The notes: generated by a model not told the origin, from the letters alone. Numbered from the stretch's first letter, positions 46,501 to 59,054 are shown. The stretch: DNA of 64,000 bases from Sphagnum compactum (GCA_965153455.1 OZ234499.1:1984001-2048000); one strand, 5' to 3'. Numbers and translations: made by a program.

Positions 46501-48359
46501 CAACAGAAAAAGGATTTGAGATTTCTTGATAAATAATGTGGCAGATTGCTGCAGCCAGTACCTTGGACATCTCCTGTGGATGATGGTGGAGTGGCTGCTG
46601 GGGAGTCACCAACATCCGGGATTGTCTTCCACAGTTGTAATGCTTCTGCAACACTATCTCGAACTGGTTTCACCTGAATTGAAAATCACAAGATCCCCTT
46701 CTGCATCAAAGTCAAAAAAGATGCTAACAGAACACTCCCATCCATCAAGTTTGCAGTTACGTTTTCAAATGCAGCAGCAGCAGCAGCCAGAGGGCTGCTT
46801 TGATCATTGACTGATAAGCTCAAGTGTAAGAACTCTGCTGGAAACAGATGGGATACAGGAGGACTTGCAGAATACCTTGTCAAAGCGGCAGGTAACAAGG
46901 GCAGCCGTACACGAAGCCTTGGAGGCACTCAAGGCCATGGGACCCAATGCTGTAGCCAAACAGGCAAGAGTGTCAGCTGCAGCTTTGCGTGTTGCCCACT
47001 CTGTACCCTCGAGCTCCTCTTCTACACTCGAAATTAGGGTTTTCAATGAGGAACCATCCACTACGCCTGGCACCTGCACCACCAGAAAGCCACCACAAAA
47101 CCAACAGTCCAATCCAGTCCAGTCAATCAGTCAGTCAGAGGGACACACATGGCAGGGTCACAAGCTGACCAGAGGTGCAAAAACATGTGACAAATTCCCA
47201 TCAGACAAAATACTACAACAACGCATTCCTACAGACAAATGGTTATACCTCCACTCCTCTACACACTGCAGGCATAAATGGAAGTTGGATTGGATGCTTG
47301 CAATACTTTGAGAGCAGGGATCAACACTGACTTCTTGTGAGTTTTGACGAAATTGCAACAAGCAGATAGAGATGTCATCTATAGAGATTGTAATGAGGAG
47401 AAGCAGCTGATAATCCAAATGGGTAAGTACCTGGGCCAGTCCTCCGATGGCAGGAAGCAAAGAAGCATTGGCCAAGAAGCTAGGGCTGCTGAGCAGCTTC
47501 AGAATGCGAGGACACAGCCGTTGCAGAGTGCCTGTATTTGGATCCTTTGTGCATTCAATAACCCTTGCCAGGCACAGAGAAGCACCCACCTGCACATGAA
47601 TGAAGGAAGAGTTGTTTATTATTTGTTAGTTCCCCTCCCTCTCTCCCTCAGTCCCTTTGTGTGCATTGAAGGAAGGGTCTTGAAGGAAGAACAAGAGAGA
47701 AAACCCTAATTCTTCTTCTTCTCCTTTCTTCTAGCACAAGGAGGAGCTTTGAGGAAATGGGTGGGTCCAAAATGGCCAAAGCAAAAGGAGAGCAATGAGC
47801 AGCAGTTTCTCAGTTTACAAAACAAAGAGCTTTCTCGCCCACCCACCTGCAAGTTCCGGTTCTGCTCACCCAGAGCTTCAAGCAAAGGCTTGACAAAGAT
47901 GTTGATGGATCCTCCAGCTCCAGTTGCTTCTGCTCCTCCTCCTCCTCCAATTTGGGAAGCCAGAATGCCCATAGCATCCACACATGCATCACGGATGTTG
48001 GAGTCCGGATCCTTGAGTCTGCGGACAATGTTGGCCACAATCTTGGGTGCATGGGGTGCCAGAGCTTCTCCTCCATGCAGCGTAGCCAAGGTTCCAAACA
48101 GCTTGATGCATTCCCGCCGCACCGCACTCTTCTGCTGGCCATCAGTCTCATAGAGACAAGACAGAAACATGGACAAGCCTTCAGAGCTCAAAGTCTCTGA
48201 CAGTCGCTCCAGATCCTCCACTGCTAGCTGCTGTGTGTCCCGATCTGCTAGCTTGTTGAGAGCTGCTAGAATCCTGTTCTTGAGTTCCATCATGAGAAGA
48301 GCCTTTCCTCCACTCCCTCTCAACCCCTTTCCCCCTCCTCCTCCTCTTGTTTGTGCCAT
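43585..48359 (-). CDS. SPR2: TORTIFOLIA1/SPIRAL2-like microtubule-associated protein
   Basis: Plant-specific TOG/HEAT-repeat protein that binds cortical microtubules, stabilises minus ends and influences severing, and so controls directional cell growth. Eight coding exons in consistent phase: 47847-48359, 47431-47589, 46876-47073, 46562-46673, 45854-46354, 45390-45658, 44130-45071 and 43585-43758; 955 residues against ~860 in Arabidopsis. HEAT repeats occupy about 20-300 (RRECIKLFGTLATLHGG; VKPLLEALGEQNRNLQ; LCPRILKLLSSPSFLANASL). A disordered Ser/Pro/Gly middle follows. A coiled coil at about 565-610 (QFQNMERQQCIIMEMLQ; LEGRVRRLERVVDG) precedes the conserved C-terminal domain at ~820-955 (AFWMLWSRATECVRSGDL; ESVIPWIQQ; VRKDLLMSLQDASAMELA). 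The start ATG at 48359 begins MAQTRGGGGG, a Gly-rich lead-in. Exon 5 could instead start at 46345 (three residues fewer). The last intron holds three perfect TTTAGGG units. SPR2 versus TORL paralogue is unresolved. Confidence 0.95.
44027..44047. repeat. interstitial TTTAGGG x3 in SPR2-like last intron
   Basis: Three perfect head-to-tail copies of the plant telomere heptamer, followed by TTT, inside the intron between the final two coding exons. Confidence 0.95.
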
Positions 48360-49200
48360 CTCCTTTCTCCTCCTCCTCCTTGTTCTCCTCCAGTGCACCC
48401 ACCCACCCACACAAGAACTCTTCTTAATCTCCTCCTCCTCCAGAACACACAACAACACCCACAAAAAAAAACAATCCCAAAAACCCAACAACCCAATCAA
48501 CAAAAGCTCCACAACAACAACAAATCTCTCACACCCAAAACAAAATCCCACAGCAACAAGCAAGAAAGAAAGGAAGGAAGGAAGGACACAACAGAATAAA
48601 AAACAAAAACAAAAAACAAATCCAACAAGCAGAGAGACTGATGGTGAGCAAAACCAGCTGAATCTAGAACAAGAAAACCCAACAAGACTGAATGAAAGAA
48701 AAACAACCAAAACAACAACAACAACAACAGCAGCAGCAGCAGCAGAACCAAACACCAAACAACAACAACAACAACAAAACCCACAAAACTGAGACCTAAA
48801 ATAAGAACTCAACAGAAGTTGAGGTTCAATTATGAAGCCAGAAACTCTGCAACAGGATCACAGAGAGTTCAACAACAAAAAAGCTCAACTATGGCAGAAA
48901 AATTAAAAGCTCAGCTCTGGTTTACATTCACGCCAAAAAAAAAGGAAACTTTACAAAAGAAAGGAAGGGAAAAAAAAACAAACAAACAAACTACTCTCCA
49001 GCAAACATCCTACAACTCCTACTACGACTTCAACATGTGACACACCTCTTCTTCTTCCACTTCTTCCTTTTGGCTACCATCATCACAAACAAAACCCAAG
49101 AAGAAGAAAATACATATGAGCTTGGATGATGATCACAACATATCAAACCCACAACTAAAGAACCTCACTCTCACACAAACAACATTATTACATTTGGGTG
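48360..49200 (-). promoter_or_regulatory. SPR2-like 5' leader and promoter
   Basis: Upstream of the minus-strand ATG. On the plus strand it is strongly A/C-rich with CAA and CTC repeats (e.g. 48700-48780 caacaacaa/cagcagcag), so the transcript leader would be T/G-rich. The long open frames on both strands here are low-complexity artefacts. No clear TATA box. Confidence 0.4.
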
Positions 49201-49217
49201 AAACAACAAAAAAAACC

Positions 49218-49325
49218 AAACCAAATACAAAACAAAATCCAAATCAAACCAAACCAAACCAACCCAAACCCAAACCAAATACAAAACAAAATCCAAATCA
49301 AACCAAAACCAAACCCAAACCAAAT
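49218..49325. repeat. ~54-bp tandem pair in A/C-rich tract
   Basis: 'ccaaatacaaaacaaaatcc' occurs at about 49221 and 49275, each followed by 'aaatcaaacc', within a longer (AAACC)n-like tract. Confidence 0.8.
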
Positions 49326-49560
49326 CAAACTTAAGAAACAAACAGGGTTTTATATAAAAACTAATAAGAAAAATAAAATTGTTTTGATAAATAGGTACAC
49401 TAGTTTGATTGATACCTCTTTATTTATTACCCAACCTCTCTCATAACAACAACCACAACAACTTTGTCTAGAACTACTTAGTCTTTCCCCACCCCTCTCC
49501 TAGTGAACTAGAACAATAAAAGAAGAGTGAAAATCCACTAACTTTACTCTAAGCAAAAGA

Positions 49561-49915
49561 CATGCCATATACCACTTTGGTGAACTAGAAATCAAACCCA
49601 CCTCTCCCATTCCAACTCTTGGCTTATACCCACTTTGGTGAACTAGAAATCAAACCCACCCCAATACCTCTCCCCATTCCAACTCAAGGCTTATACCCAC
49701 TTTGGTGAACTAGAACTCAAACCCACCCCAATACCTCTCCCCATTCCAACTCATGGCTTGTACCCACTTTGGTGAACTAGAAATCAAACCCACCCCAATA
49801 CCTCTCCCCATTCCAACTCATGGCTTATACCCACTTTGGTGAACTAGAAATCAAACCCACCCCAATACCTCTCCCCATTTCCAAATCATGGCATATACCA
49901 CTTTGGTGAAATACA
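49561..49915. repeat. 67-bp tandem array, 6 units
   Basis: 'cactttggtgaa' starts at 49573, 49631, 49698, 49765, 49832 and 49899 (periods 58, 67, 67, 67, 67). Units share 'ctagaaatcaaacccacc' and 'acctctccccattccaactc'. Confidence 0.95.
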
Positions 49916-52711
49916 AACCTTCCTCCCCCAACTCATCTACCTTGGGGAGTGTATTTGGGAGTGGTTGCCAAAGTTGTGCATTCTACACGAGAATTTGAAG
50001 AATTCAAAAGGATGGGGGGGTCAGAGGGAACATGGGTCTGTTGGGGTGTGTACACATGTATGTGGAAGGAAGGTGGGCAATCTTTTTGTTGTGGGTCCAT
50101 TCAAACCTTGATGTTTGGGGGGAGGGGGGGTGGGGGGGCTTGCCATTAAACTTGTTTACTATACAAGGTTGATTGGATGCTTGGTGGGTCCATTAAGATC
50201 ACATCACATTTTAATGCTCATTCAATGCAACATTGCCAGTGCAAAGAGAGAGAGAGAGAGAGAGAGTTCATTAATTAACTACATAGTGGTGTAAGTACCT
50301 ACTTGTGGGCTAATGTAAATAGGTATGTATGTGGGCTTCTAGTGTAGGGGCCCCCAAAGAGGGGGCTACTTTGTACCCCCTCAAATTAATTAGGGCCTGG
50401 ATCTTGGGGAATGAATGATGCCCCCTCCCTCCCCCCCCCATTTTGGTCCACTCTTACACTAAATTTGGCTCATTTTTGTTTAATTTTTGATTGAGGTTTT
50501 CAAGTCATCTATTCAATTTGTTTTCAGTTATGTTCATCCTAATGTGATTTTGATCCCTCATATATTCACTAAAAATATTTTTAAAATATAATATTTTTAT
50601 TATAATAAAATTTATAATTGATATGATACTTTTTTAATTGATTTTGGTTTAATCTCAAACTAATTTCAATTTTCTATTGTCTGAAATTTTCATGTTGCTT
50701 ATTTGATTTATTTAGGTCACATCCATCCCAAACATCCATCCTACATAGTTCTAAGTGCAAATGTAGGACTTATTCCAGCCATATTTTACTAAATTTTAAT
50801 GAGGTTAAATCAATGTCAATTCTTAAGGCTAGTTCGATCTCGCGGTCGGATCTAGGTCCATATTTGAACTAGTTCTATTCTAATGTATTCTAATTAGACC
50901 AAGTTTAATTCCCAATGTATTCACATTTTTCATGTAATTTCATCCATAGCCCTCCTTGCATATGCGAGTTCAAATATATAATTTTTCTAGAAAAATTTGG
51001 ATACGTTTTGAAATTTTGGGCTCATATTTGTACAAGGTAAAACAATTTATTTTCATGTACAATTTTTTTAATATAAAAATCAAGTAAAATTTCTTCAAAA
51101 TTCCCACACATGTAAATTTCCAATGTGGGGATGGTTCTTGCCTATTTGAAATACCCTTAGGATGATGATGATGCATAGAGGAGGCCAAAGTACAACAAGC
51201 TTAGGTGTTGAAATTTTTACAAAGCCAATTGTGTTTTTTCAAAAGTGGTGAAGTAGTACCATAGTTTGGGATCAATTCTTTACACTAGAAATAATTGAAT
51301 TCCATTTATTTCTGGATAGGTTTGGTTAGGGTTTAAGAACCTATGACCCAGGTCAATGCCAAGAAGCAATTAGGGCATGGTATAAATTATGGGTTTGTGA
51401 ATAGTTTCACTATTCAGTCAATACTTGTTTTCTCCTTGCCATTTTGTTTCTTGGGTGCCAATCTATTGCCACTTTCATGTTAATATGATTCTTGCCAAAT
51501 GGTGCTTGTTTCATGGTTGCTTAACTCTTGCCACTTGATATCTCACCCCTTTCTCATTTTTGTCTTCGGAACCTTCAACCACAACCGAGTAACAAGTGTG
51601 ACAACAAGGGATGTGTTTGGAGCCATGATTTTTGTTTTGGTGGCAAATTAAAGCTATTTTGTAATTCTTTTAACGTGAAACATATTTTTCACAAAAATTC
51701 ACTACTTTTGTAAAATTAAAAGAATTGAAGGAAAAAACATTACTCAAAGGTTACACCTTCTTTGCTTTCGTATTATGTGTTAGGCAATCATGCATTTGAA
51801 AAGAGTGATCGACCTTAAGAAGCTTGAGATGAAAGGCGAAATTTGTCTTGAGCCATTATTGTATTTGCATATATCATAACCTACAATTGATGTTCAGCAC
51901 AAAATAATTCACAAAAGGTTTAGCTTTAAAAAATTAAATTAAATATTTGTCGAAATTGTTGAAAATCAAACTCCATTGCATTATTACCCTACTAACTTTG
52001 CAATGCCAAAATTAATTATATTATTTTTCAAATAACAAAATTTTGTGAAAGGAATTATTGAATTTTCAAAAATATTCTATCAATGGAAATGAAAATTCAA
52101 AATTAATTAATTAATTGACTAACATATATCAAAGTTACGCAAGTATTACAATATTACAAGTACCCAATACAAGGTGTACTTTGCATACCTATTCCTCAAT
52201 TGTTAAAATATTGAAAAATTAAATTTGCAACTGTTGAAACTTGATTTTTTTTAATAAATAAATATTCGGCAAATAAGGTGTTGATTAGTAGTCATAGGTA
52301 CAATATTGTGTTCCCCCAATGTGAATTTAAGATGGTTTTAAACATACACTAGAAGAAGATTAATATTTACATGTAGGTAGTGTGAAACTGAGTTAGGACT
52401 TCCAATTATGCACAAGAATTTCAAAGGCGCCAATGAAAGAAATGATTGCTTTTGATTCATCAACCATAATGATTTTCTGGACATTTAAACAATCTCTTGC
52501 TTTATACCCATCATTTTTTCCATGTTACGAGTGGGAGTGGAGAAGTATCTAACCCTTAATGTTGGATGTGGTCCATTATTTGTAAATGTCCCAAATAGGG
52601 GTTGTGGATGAAAATGCTACGTATTACAATAATAATGTAGTGTAAATAAGTGTTCATATTTACACTACAAAATACATGGCTTTGTGTAAGTAATAAGTAT
52701 ATATCTTATAA
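49916..52711. other. intergenic, no gene seen
   Basis: 50117-50138 is a G-rich tract (G6AG7TG7). 50245-50266 is (AG)n. 51950-52140 is a diverged copy of the CCTTGGCA family (shared gaattattgaattttcaa and attcaaaattaattaatta). The rest is AT-rich without coding matches. Confidence 0.45.
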
Positions 52712-53004
52712 GAGCATCTCCACCAACACTCACTATGTGACCCTCTGCACAGGGAATATTCCCTTGGATGAGGGTTCATCAGTCAAATCATATTTTATTG
52801 ACTGCTTGCTTCCTGTTTCTAATTGGGTAGATAGTTTGATTGGTCCAAGTGGGTTGCTATTAAGTAGTCTCTCAACCCACCACTAGTAGTCACAGTTTCA
52901 GTTTTATGGATGGGGTTGGAAAAAAAAAGTTGTACAAGTAACTAAAACTTGGATGTGAGAAACATGTTTGCAGGGTCACATACTGAACATTGGTGGAGAT
53001 ACTC
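52712..53004. mobile_element. PIF/Harbinger (Tourist)-like MITE
   Basis: A 293-bp element with ~33-bp imperfect terminal inverted repeats (left GAGCATCTCCACCAACACTC; right, inverted, GAGTATCTCCACCAATGTTC; both ending TATGTGACCCT). It is flanked by the 3-bp duplication TAA (52709-52711 and 53005-53007), as expected for PIF/Harbinger. Related sequences lie at 55750-56190 and 58499-58930. Confidence 0.8.
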
Positions 53005-53179
53005 TAACCCAACAACACAAAGCTTTCTTTCTTTTACTTTAGTGGGCTTTTCTAGCCATTAGGCTTGGATGTGAGAAACATGTTTGCAGGGTCACATACT
53101 GAACATTGGTGGAGATACTCTAACCCAACAACACAAAGCTTTCTTTCTTTTACTTTAGTGGGCTTTTCTAGCCATTAGG
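52948..53179. repeat. 116-bp tandem duplication across the MITE right end
   Basis: 'cttggatgtgagaaacatgt' occurs at 52948 and 53064 with near-perfect identity for 116 bp. The unit includes the MITE right terminus, the TAA and about 60 bp of flank, so the duplication post-dates the insertion. Confidence 0.95.
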
Positions 53180-55749
53180 CTTTTTTAGACTATAGACTTT
53201 GGTATGTGGAATCTAGATATAGTAATAAGTCCAGTTCCCCACACACATTGCTATAATTTGCTAAGTGTGTAGCCTAACTTACTTTGCAGCTCAGTCAACA
53301 AGGATCTGGGCATGGACACTCTCTTATACTTTTATTGAAGGGCTGTTGGAGTATAGCAAATGGGGGGGGCAGAAGATTAGGCATAAGACTAGGGCTTCAA
53401 GGTAATAATGCTTTAATTGGAAAAAAAACTCAATTATTATAGGCTAAATATTTTGTGACTTACCCTAAATAGGTAGCCACTTTTTGCCCTATCACCTCTA
53501 CCTGAAAACCCTAAAATGGAGCTCCATAAATGCCACTCTTTGGGTCATGTTCTATTTTTTAAGGTGAAGTGTGTACTATGGCCATTGTGCTCGGTAAGGT
53601 GCCTGTGAGGAATTTGGGTGAGCTTGGTATGGCCATCTAAATAGGCACAATGGCCCGTGTTGGGCACATTCCATACTATAATGGTTTTCATGATTTGCAG
53701 AATGGGCATGTGGATTTTGAAGAATGGTTAGGTCAGGTGAAGTGCAAATCTAGTTAGGATTTTAGGGTTGAGTTTAGGGTTGAGTCAAAGGGGCCAAAGG
53801 GTTTAGGGTTGAAAATAAGGGACCTAAGAAGAGCAAGTAGTTCACGACTTAGAATTCCAAAGACAATCTAATGATAAAGCCTTAAGGCTGTGGGCTTTAT
53901 GATGGCAAAATTATGGCTATATGGCAACTTCCAACTACACTACAAAAATTTCTTACAAGGTCTCCATGGAATTTGAATGCTTGACCCTAGTGCTTTAGGG
54001 TATCATGAATAGTAGTAACTAGTGCTGGTCGGTTATTGATTTTTTTTATAAAGAAATAATCATTGGGTAGGTTTTTCATTTTTATTTTTAAAATTTGGTG
54101 CCAATTAGGTTATCAATATTTTGAAAGTAATGATACATATAGACCTCGGATTGCTTGCAAATAAGTGAGGATGACAAGAGTCACCAATTTCTAGCCCTAT
54201 CAAAGAACCCATGACATAGGTAGGATGAACAATTTATGCTAGCCTAGATGAAAGCCAAATTGTATTATTTGGAAAGTTAATATAAATATTTAAAGAACTA
54301 AAGACCTAAGTTCGCTTGGAACCAAGTTTTGTGTGATTCATTATAAGAAGACATCATCCATTGATATGTTCCTAGCATGTGGTGACATGATGTTTTGCAT
54401 AGTAGATTTAACTTGGGTTTGAATAGTAAGGTCATGTTTAAATAGCCATGTGAGTGAGTCACATTGTTTACCCTATGTGAAATATTACCAATGATGTGGT
54501 GAATCAGGAATGCAATAGTAGCAACTCACACTTTCACATTGAAAATTCATCAATTGCATACAATTGACATTCAATAGATAGAGTACAATTTAAGTTTCAT
54601 CAAAACTATAAAATGGAGATCTTTTTCTTTTTGTTGGAAATTTTGACCAATATTTCTCTTTTCCAACACATTTTTTCATTTTTTCAACCAAAAAAAATTG
54701 GGACAAAATTAGGAATGTTTTTTTTTTTGGTGGGAATTCAATGAATTTTTCCATTTTGTTGGAAATTTTCACCAATTTTTTGATATGACAAATTTTTAAA
54801 AGAGAAAAACCATCCCTTCACCACTACCTTCTTTTACTTACACACTCTAATCAATTCCACATTATTATATTCAAATTGGAAGAAAGCCTTTCTTTCGGCT
54901 AGGGATATTCTTTTCTCTTTCCAAAACAAAAGAATACGATTTACTTGGGGAAAAAAATTGTAATTACTACTACCTCCCTATGCTTTTCTTTGTTTTTTTT
55001 GTTTTTTTTTTGGGGGCAAGATTCACCAACACCCCCATCCCCCTCTCCCCAATAATTTTGGAGTTCAGGCAAATAAACCAAGGTCATTGCTAAGGAAGAT
55101 GTACAATATGGGTCCACAAGATAATGACAAACAAGAATATGATTTCAAAGCTCAAAATGTCCTTTCACCATGTAGGTAATTAGTCAATTTGTATGACACA
55201 AATTTACACGGATTGTGACTTACAACACAAAACATTCACATCTCTAACGGTAGCTCCATACCTAAATGTCCTGTTGAAACCATAGAAGAGCTTTAATTAT
55301 CAAAAGACTTCTACGAGCAAATTTTTTTTCAAAATAGGTCAACTTGTTCAAAATAATGCAAGTTCACTCAAAACCAAATAATGAACTTCTTCAAGCTAGT
55401 TTTTTGCTACTTGAAAAAATTATTTCTTTCATGCATTAGTAATAATAGAGTTGTTTTCTTCGGAGATGTTGGTAGAAGAATGCGAATCTCCTGGAGAAAC
55501 TAGAAGAGGGGGTTAGGTGTGTGTTAGGTTTGTGTCGAGTGTCTTGAATGCCAATCTAGTATGAAAATCCAAACAAGTCCAGGGGTTGCTGGTGGGTGGA
55601 GGGACTAAGTAAGGGAGTCGAGGTCAGTGATGTTGAGGATTTGCAGCTTTTAACCCCCTCTCCCCCCCTACCAAAATGACACTTACTTATGAGTATTGTT
55701 AATTATTAACACTTATGCAGGGTTGGACTATATTCTGGAATCTAAGGAA
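53180..55749. other. intergenic, no gene seen
   Basis: AT-rich DNA with T homopolymers (e.g. 54717-54728, 54985-55011). 53750-53830 contains several 'tagggttgagt' telomere-like degenerate repeats. No open frame I recognise. Confidence 0.45.
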
Positions 55750-56190
55750 TTCCAGAGAGCATACTCCACTAGTGTTCACTATGCGACCCTGCAGATTAAA
55801 ATCTTCGGATGAAGAAAAGTCAAAACATGCCAGTTCAACTCAACTCCACCAGTGCTAAGTATGTCTGTGACCCTGCCAGATTAAAACTGGACAAAAAAAA
55901 GTCAAAACATATTGGTTTGGCTCAGCAAAATGGTTTTGGCCCAGCATTTTCACACAGTTTAGTTTGCTGAGTCTAGTATAAAAATGCACAACCGAACCCA
56001 ACACCCACTGTTTATTGACTATATAGTCTTTGATTGGTCCAGGTGGATTGTTGTTAGTAGTAGTTTTCCACCTATTTGCAGCCTCAGTTTTAGTTTTATG
56101 GGTGGGGTGGGAAAAAGGGAATAGGTAACTAAACTTGGATGTGAGAAATATTTGTGCAGCATCACAATGTACTGAGCACCACTTTAAAAA
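55750..56190. mobile_element. degraded PIF/Harbinger-like MITE, nested or duplicated
   Basis: Left side 'gagcatactccactagtgtt...ctatgcgaccctgc' and right side 'aacttggatgtgagaaatat...cagcatcacaatgtactgag' match the ends of the 52.7-kb MITE. A second internal left-end-like stretch (ctccaccagtgctaagtatg) at about 55845 suggests nesting or partial duplication. Confidence 0.5.
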
Positions 56191-57940
56191 ACTACTAACT
56201 ACAATTTGTGCAATTCACAAAAACTTTAGTTATTTACTAGTTACTCACAACAAATGGTTGTGATCAAATCTAGTCGCCCATGTCTGAGATCAACATCTGA
56301 GCCCAAAAGGAGACATGCATGATCAATACCATTTAATACCTTGGCAGGTTCAACACTAATTCTATTATTTTTTAGAATGTTGAATTTTTTTTTAAATACT
56401 TTTTTTTTTCAAAGGACAACATTTTGTGAAGGAAAAAAGAGTTTGGAATTTTCAATGTTAATTAATTAATTAAGTGACAAAGATGTCTCCCATTTGTACA
56501 ATACCTACTAATTTTGTGTAGTTGTCATTTGTTGTTGGAATCGACATCAATTTTTAAGGGGGTTTAGCCTTTTTTTTCCATGTTTTAGGGTTTATTTTCA
56601 AAGAGTTTTTTGGAGTCTCATCTTCGTTGTGACAAATGGAGACTCGCCTACATTTACAATTTGTTGCAATTTGTGTGTGTGCATGTTTTTATCCGTGTTT
56701 CTCTTATTACTTTTAATAGTGTTGCCTATGTCAATCTAGTAGCACAAAAGAGTCCATCAACAAACATTATTAAAAATTGTATTCCCAAACAAGCATTCCC
56801 ATTCCAACTCTATAATGGACTTACACAAAGTAGCCTAAATGAACAAATCACCATATCTACAACTGATAATCAACACTTCTTTACCGAACATTCATTTATT
56901 TATTTATTTATTTATGTTAATAAGCACAAGGTTTAACAATTTCAATTTTAAAATTTCAAATTTTCAACAATTAATGAATAAGTAATATGCAAAAATACAC
57001 CTTAAGTTGTGGATTTTGTAAATAGTAACCCAATGGTCGAGACAATAAACAAATCTCAAAAATTTCAACAAAATATCAAATAAAATTGTTCTTTTCTTTC
57101 TTTCTTTTGTTTGTTTTTTTTTTCTTTTTTAAAAAAAATATTTATATATATTTTTTATTTTTATTTTATTTTTAGGGTTTCCCAACAAGAGCTTTTTTTG
57201 AGAATTATTTTGTGCCAAACATAAGTGATGGGTATTGGGTACGGTATGACTTACATATTCTGAAACCTTAACATGGATCCAACATGTTCCTCATGTTACT
57301 AAACAGTTCTAAAAGTGATGCGCCGCAGCAAAAGCGCCATCATCAAGCAAGCGATTATATAAACTAAACCCTCTTCTTAAAACAGAGCTTTGCAGTTGGC
57401 GAGACTACTACCTCTCTAGGTACATGTCGCCTTGGGTGGCGACCAAAAACATCTCTGACTCTGGATTTTCTCCACTAGTGTGTTGGGTTTTTCCGATCAC
57501 AACAACAACAACTACTTTGTGATCTAGTGCTTTGTACTACTTCAATTGCACACGACATCTGGAGATTGATTGAAGCTACAGACATTCATTCGCAAAAGAA
57601 TTATGAAATATTATTATTATTTTCATTATTATTATTATTATTATTAGTCATAGTAGTAGATGCTTTCAAAAAAGAGTTATTAATTTTTTTAATAATTTTT
57701 ATTACATAATTTTTTTAATTTTTTTTAATATTTTATTCCATGTAAGTAGTGGATTTGAAGCAACTTGGAGACAATAATTTCTGGAGCTTCTAGCTATCAC
57801 CACCACCCTTCTTACCAACACAAAACTATTCCTTATCAGATAGAATGTCTGCAGAGAGGTTGCAGACATTCTCAGAAGAATTAGGGTTTTTTGCCCACCT
57901 CACTCTTGTTGTATATACCCTACTACTACTACTACTACCA
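56191..57940. other. intergenic with repeat relics
   Basis: 56339-56484 is a truncated CCTTGGCA family copy. 57330-57540 (gattatataaac, then 'ctggattttctccactagtg' and 'gtgttgggtttttcc') looks like the promoter/R region of a decayed copia-type LTR, but no second LTR or coding domain is seen. 57615-57645 is (ATT)n. Confidence 0.35.
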
Positions 57941-58129
57941 CCTTGGCAAGTTTCGACAATAATTATATTATTGTCAGAAATGTTGAATTTATTTTTAAAA
58001 TTTTCAATTTTTTTTTTTCTTCAAGGAAACTATTGAATCTTCAAGAGTATTATTATTCTATGTGTCAAAATATGAATTTTTCAAAATCAATTAATTATTC
58101 GACAAGCATGTGTTGAAGCTTTGCCAAGG
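57941..58129. mobile_element. CCTTGGCA MITE family, most complete copy
   Basis: A 189-bp element with left end CCTTGGCAAGTTTCGACA and inverted right end CCTTGGCAAAGCTTCAACA. The interior resembles 41623-41815, ~51950-52140 and 56339-56484. Superfamily unassigned because no target duplication is clear. Confidence 0.6.
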
Positions 58130-58498
58130 TATTGCAATACCGATCACTTTGTATATGGCTCAAATGCTATGTGCTTAATTGTGAGTAGTGGGTTATTGAA
58201 TATCATAAATAATACCTTTACCATTTCAGCGGTAAAACGCAGATTTTTCTCTAAGTAGTGCAAAATTTACTTGGCATATTTTTTCCCAACTCAACTGTAG
58301 GAATTTCAGGAAAATAATAATAATAATGATAATAAAAATCTATTAAAATGAAAATTGAAAAAAAAAAAAACACTAAATATTTGCCAAGATATTATATCTT
58401 GTGGTTTTGGCCTTGTCCCCTTGTCCGAGGGTTTGGATGTCATGGGAACACTTGTAAAGCCCACCCACACATCCCTAATGGCCATGGATCTGCTGTAA

Positions 58499-58930
58499 GA
58501 GCATCTCCACCAAACAGCAGCACAATGGCATGCATACAATATTTATTTATTTATTTATTTATATTTTATTTATATTTTTTATTATTATTATTTTAATAAA
58601 GTCTAGCAATCAAATAGGTAGTGTGAAACTCCCTTTGAGCTTGTAAATACTTTATAGGGTACCCAAGATGCAAATGTCCTTCAAAGAGGGCTAGTAACAC
58701 ATTAAAATTGAAAAACTCGGTCAATAATAATGATAGGCTCAAGTAGCAACATGTAAATAGTCTCTCACTTTATATTGTCCATTTTTTTTAATATTTTAGG
58801 TTGGGGATGGGAAAATACATAACAATATGTGTGTGTGTGTGTGTGTGTGTGTGTTTTTGTTTGTTTTGGATGTGGGTAAACATTGATAGAAGCCCAATTA
58901 GGGTTTAGGGGCTAAATGTGGAGATGCTTA
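58499..58930. mobile_element. putative PIF/Harbinger-like MITE, copy 3
   Basis: Left end TAA-GAGCATCTCCACCAAAC and inverted right end with AAGCATCTCCACA (plus strand tgtggagatgcttataa) suggest a ~430-bp diverged member of the 52.7-kb family. It contains (GT)13 at 58829-58854 and (TTTA)n at 58541-58562. Confidence 0.45.
58829..58854. repeat. (GT)13 microsatellite
   Basis: Perfect GT dinucleotide run. Confidence 0.95.
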
Positions 58931-59054
58931 TAAGAATTTGTTGTTTTTTTGGTTGTGGGTGGATCTTGTTCTTCTCTTATAAGTTAGAACCACTTCACTC
59001 CATATATAAAGTACCTATTTGATTCAACTTATATTCATACATTATTCAAGAATC

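Noticed and set aside
48169-48792. 207-codon plus-strand frame (Gln/Asn/Lys-rich)
   Set aside because: Lies antisense to the SPR2-like first exon and leader; low-complexity CAA/AAC repeat translation.
48360-48812. N-terminal extension of the SPR2-like first exon
   Set aside because: The frame stays open upstream of 48359, but encodes Val/Leu/Phe/Cys homopolymers from CAA-rich DNA with no family similarity; the ATG at 48359 directly precedes the HEAT region.
49561-49915. CRISPR-like regular array
   Set aside because: Units are contiguous 67-bp tandem copies without unique spacers, in a plant nuclear genome.
57330-57720. Copia-type LTR retrotransposon
   Set aside because: The TATA/R-like text is suggestive, but there is no paired LTR, primer-binding site, or gag/pol coding, so it is not called as an element.
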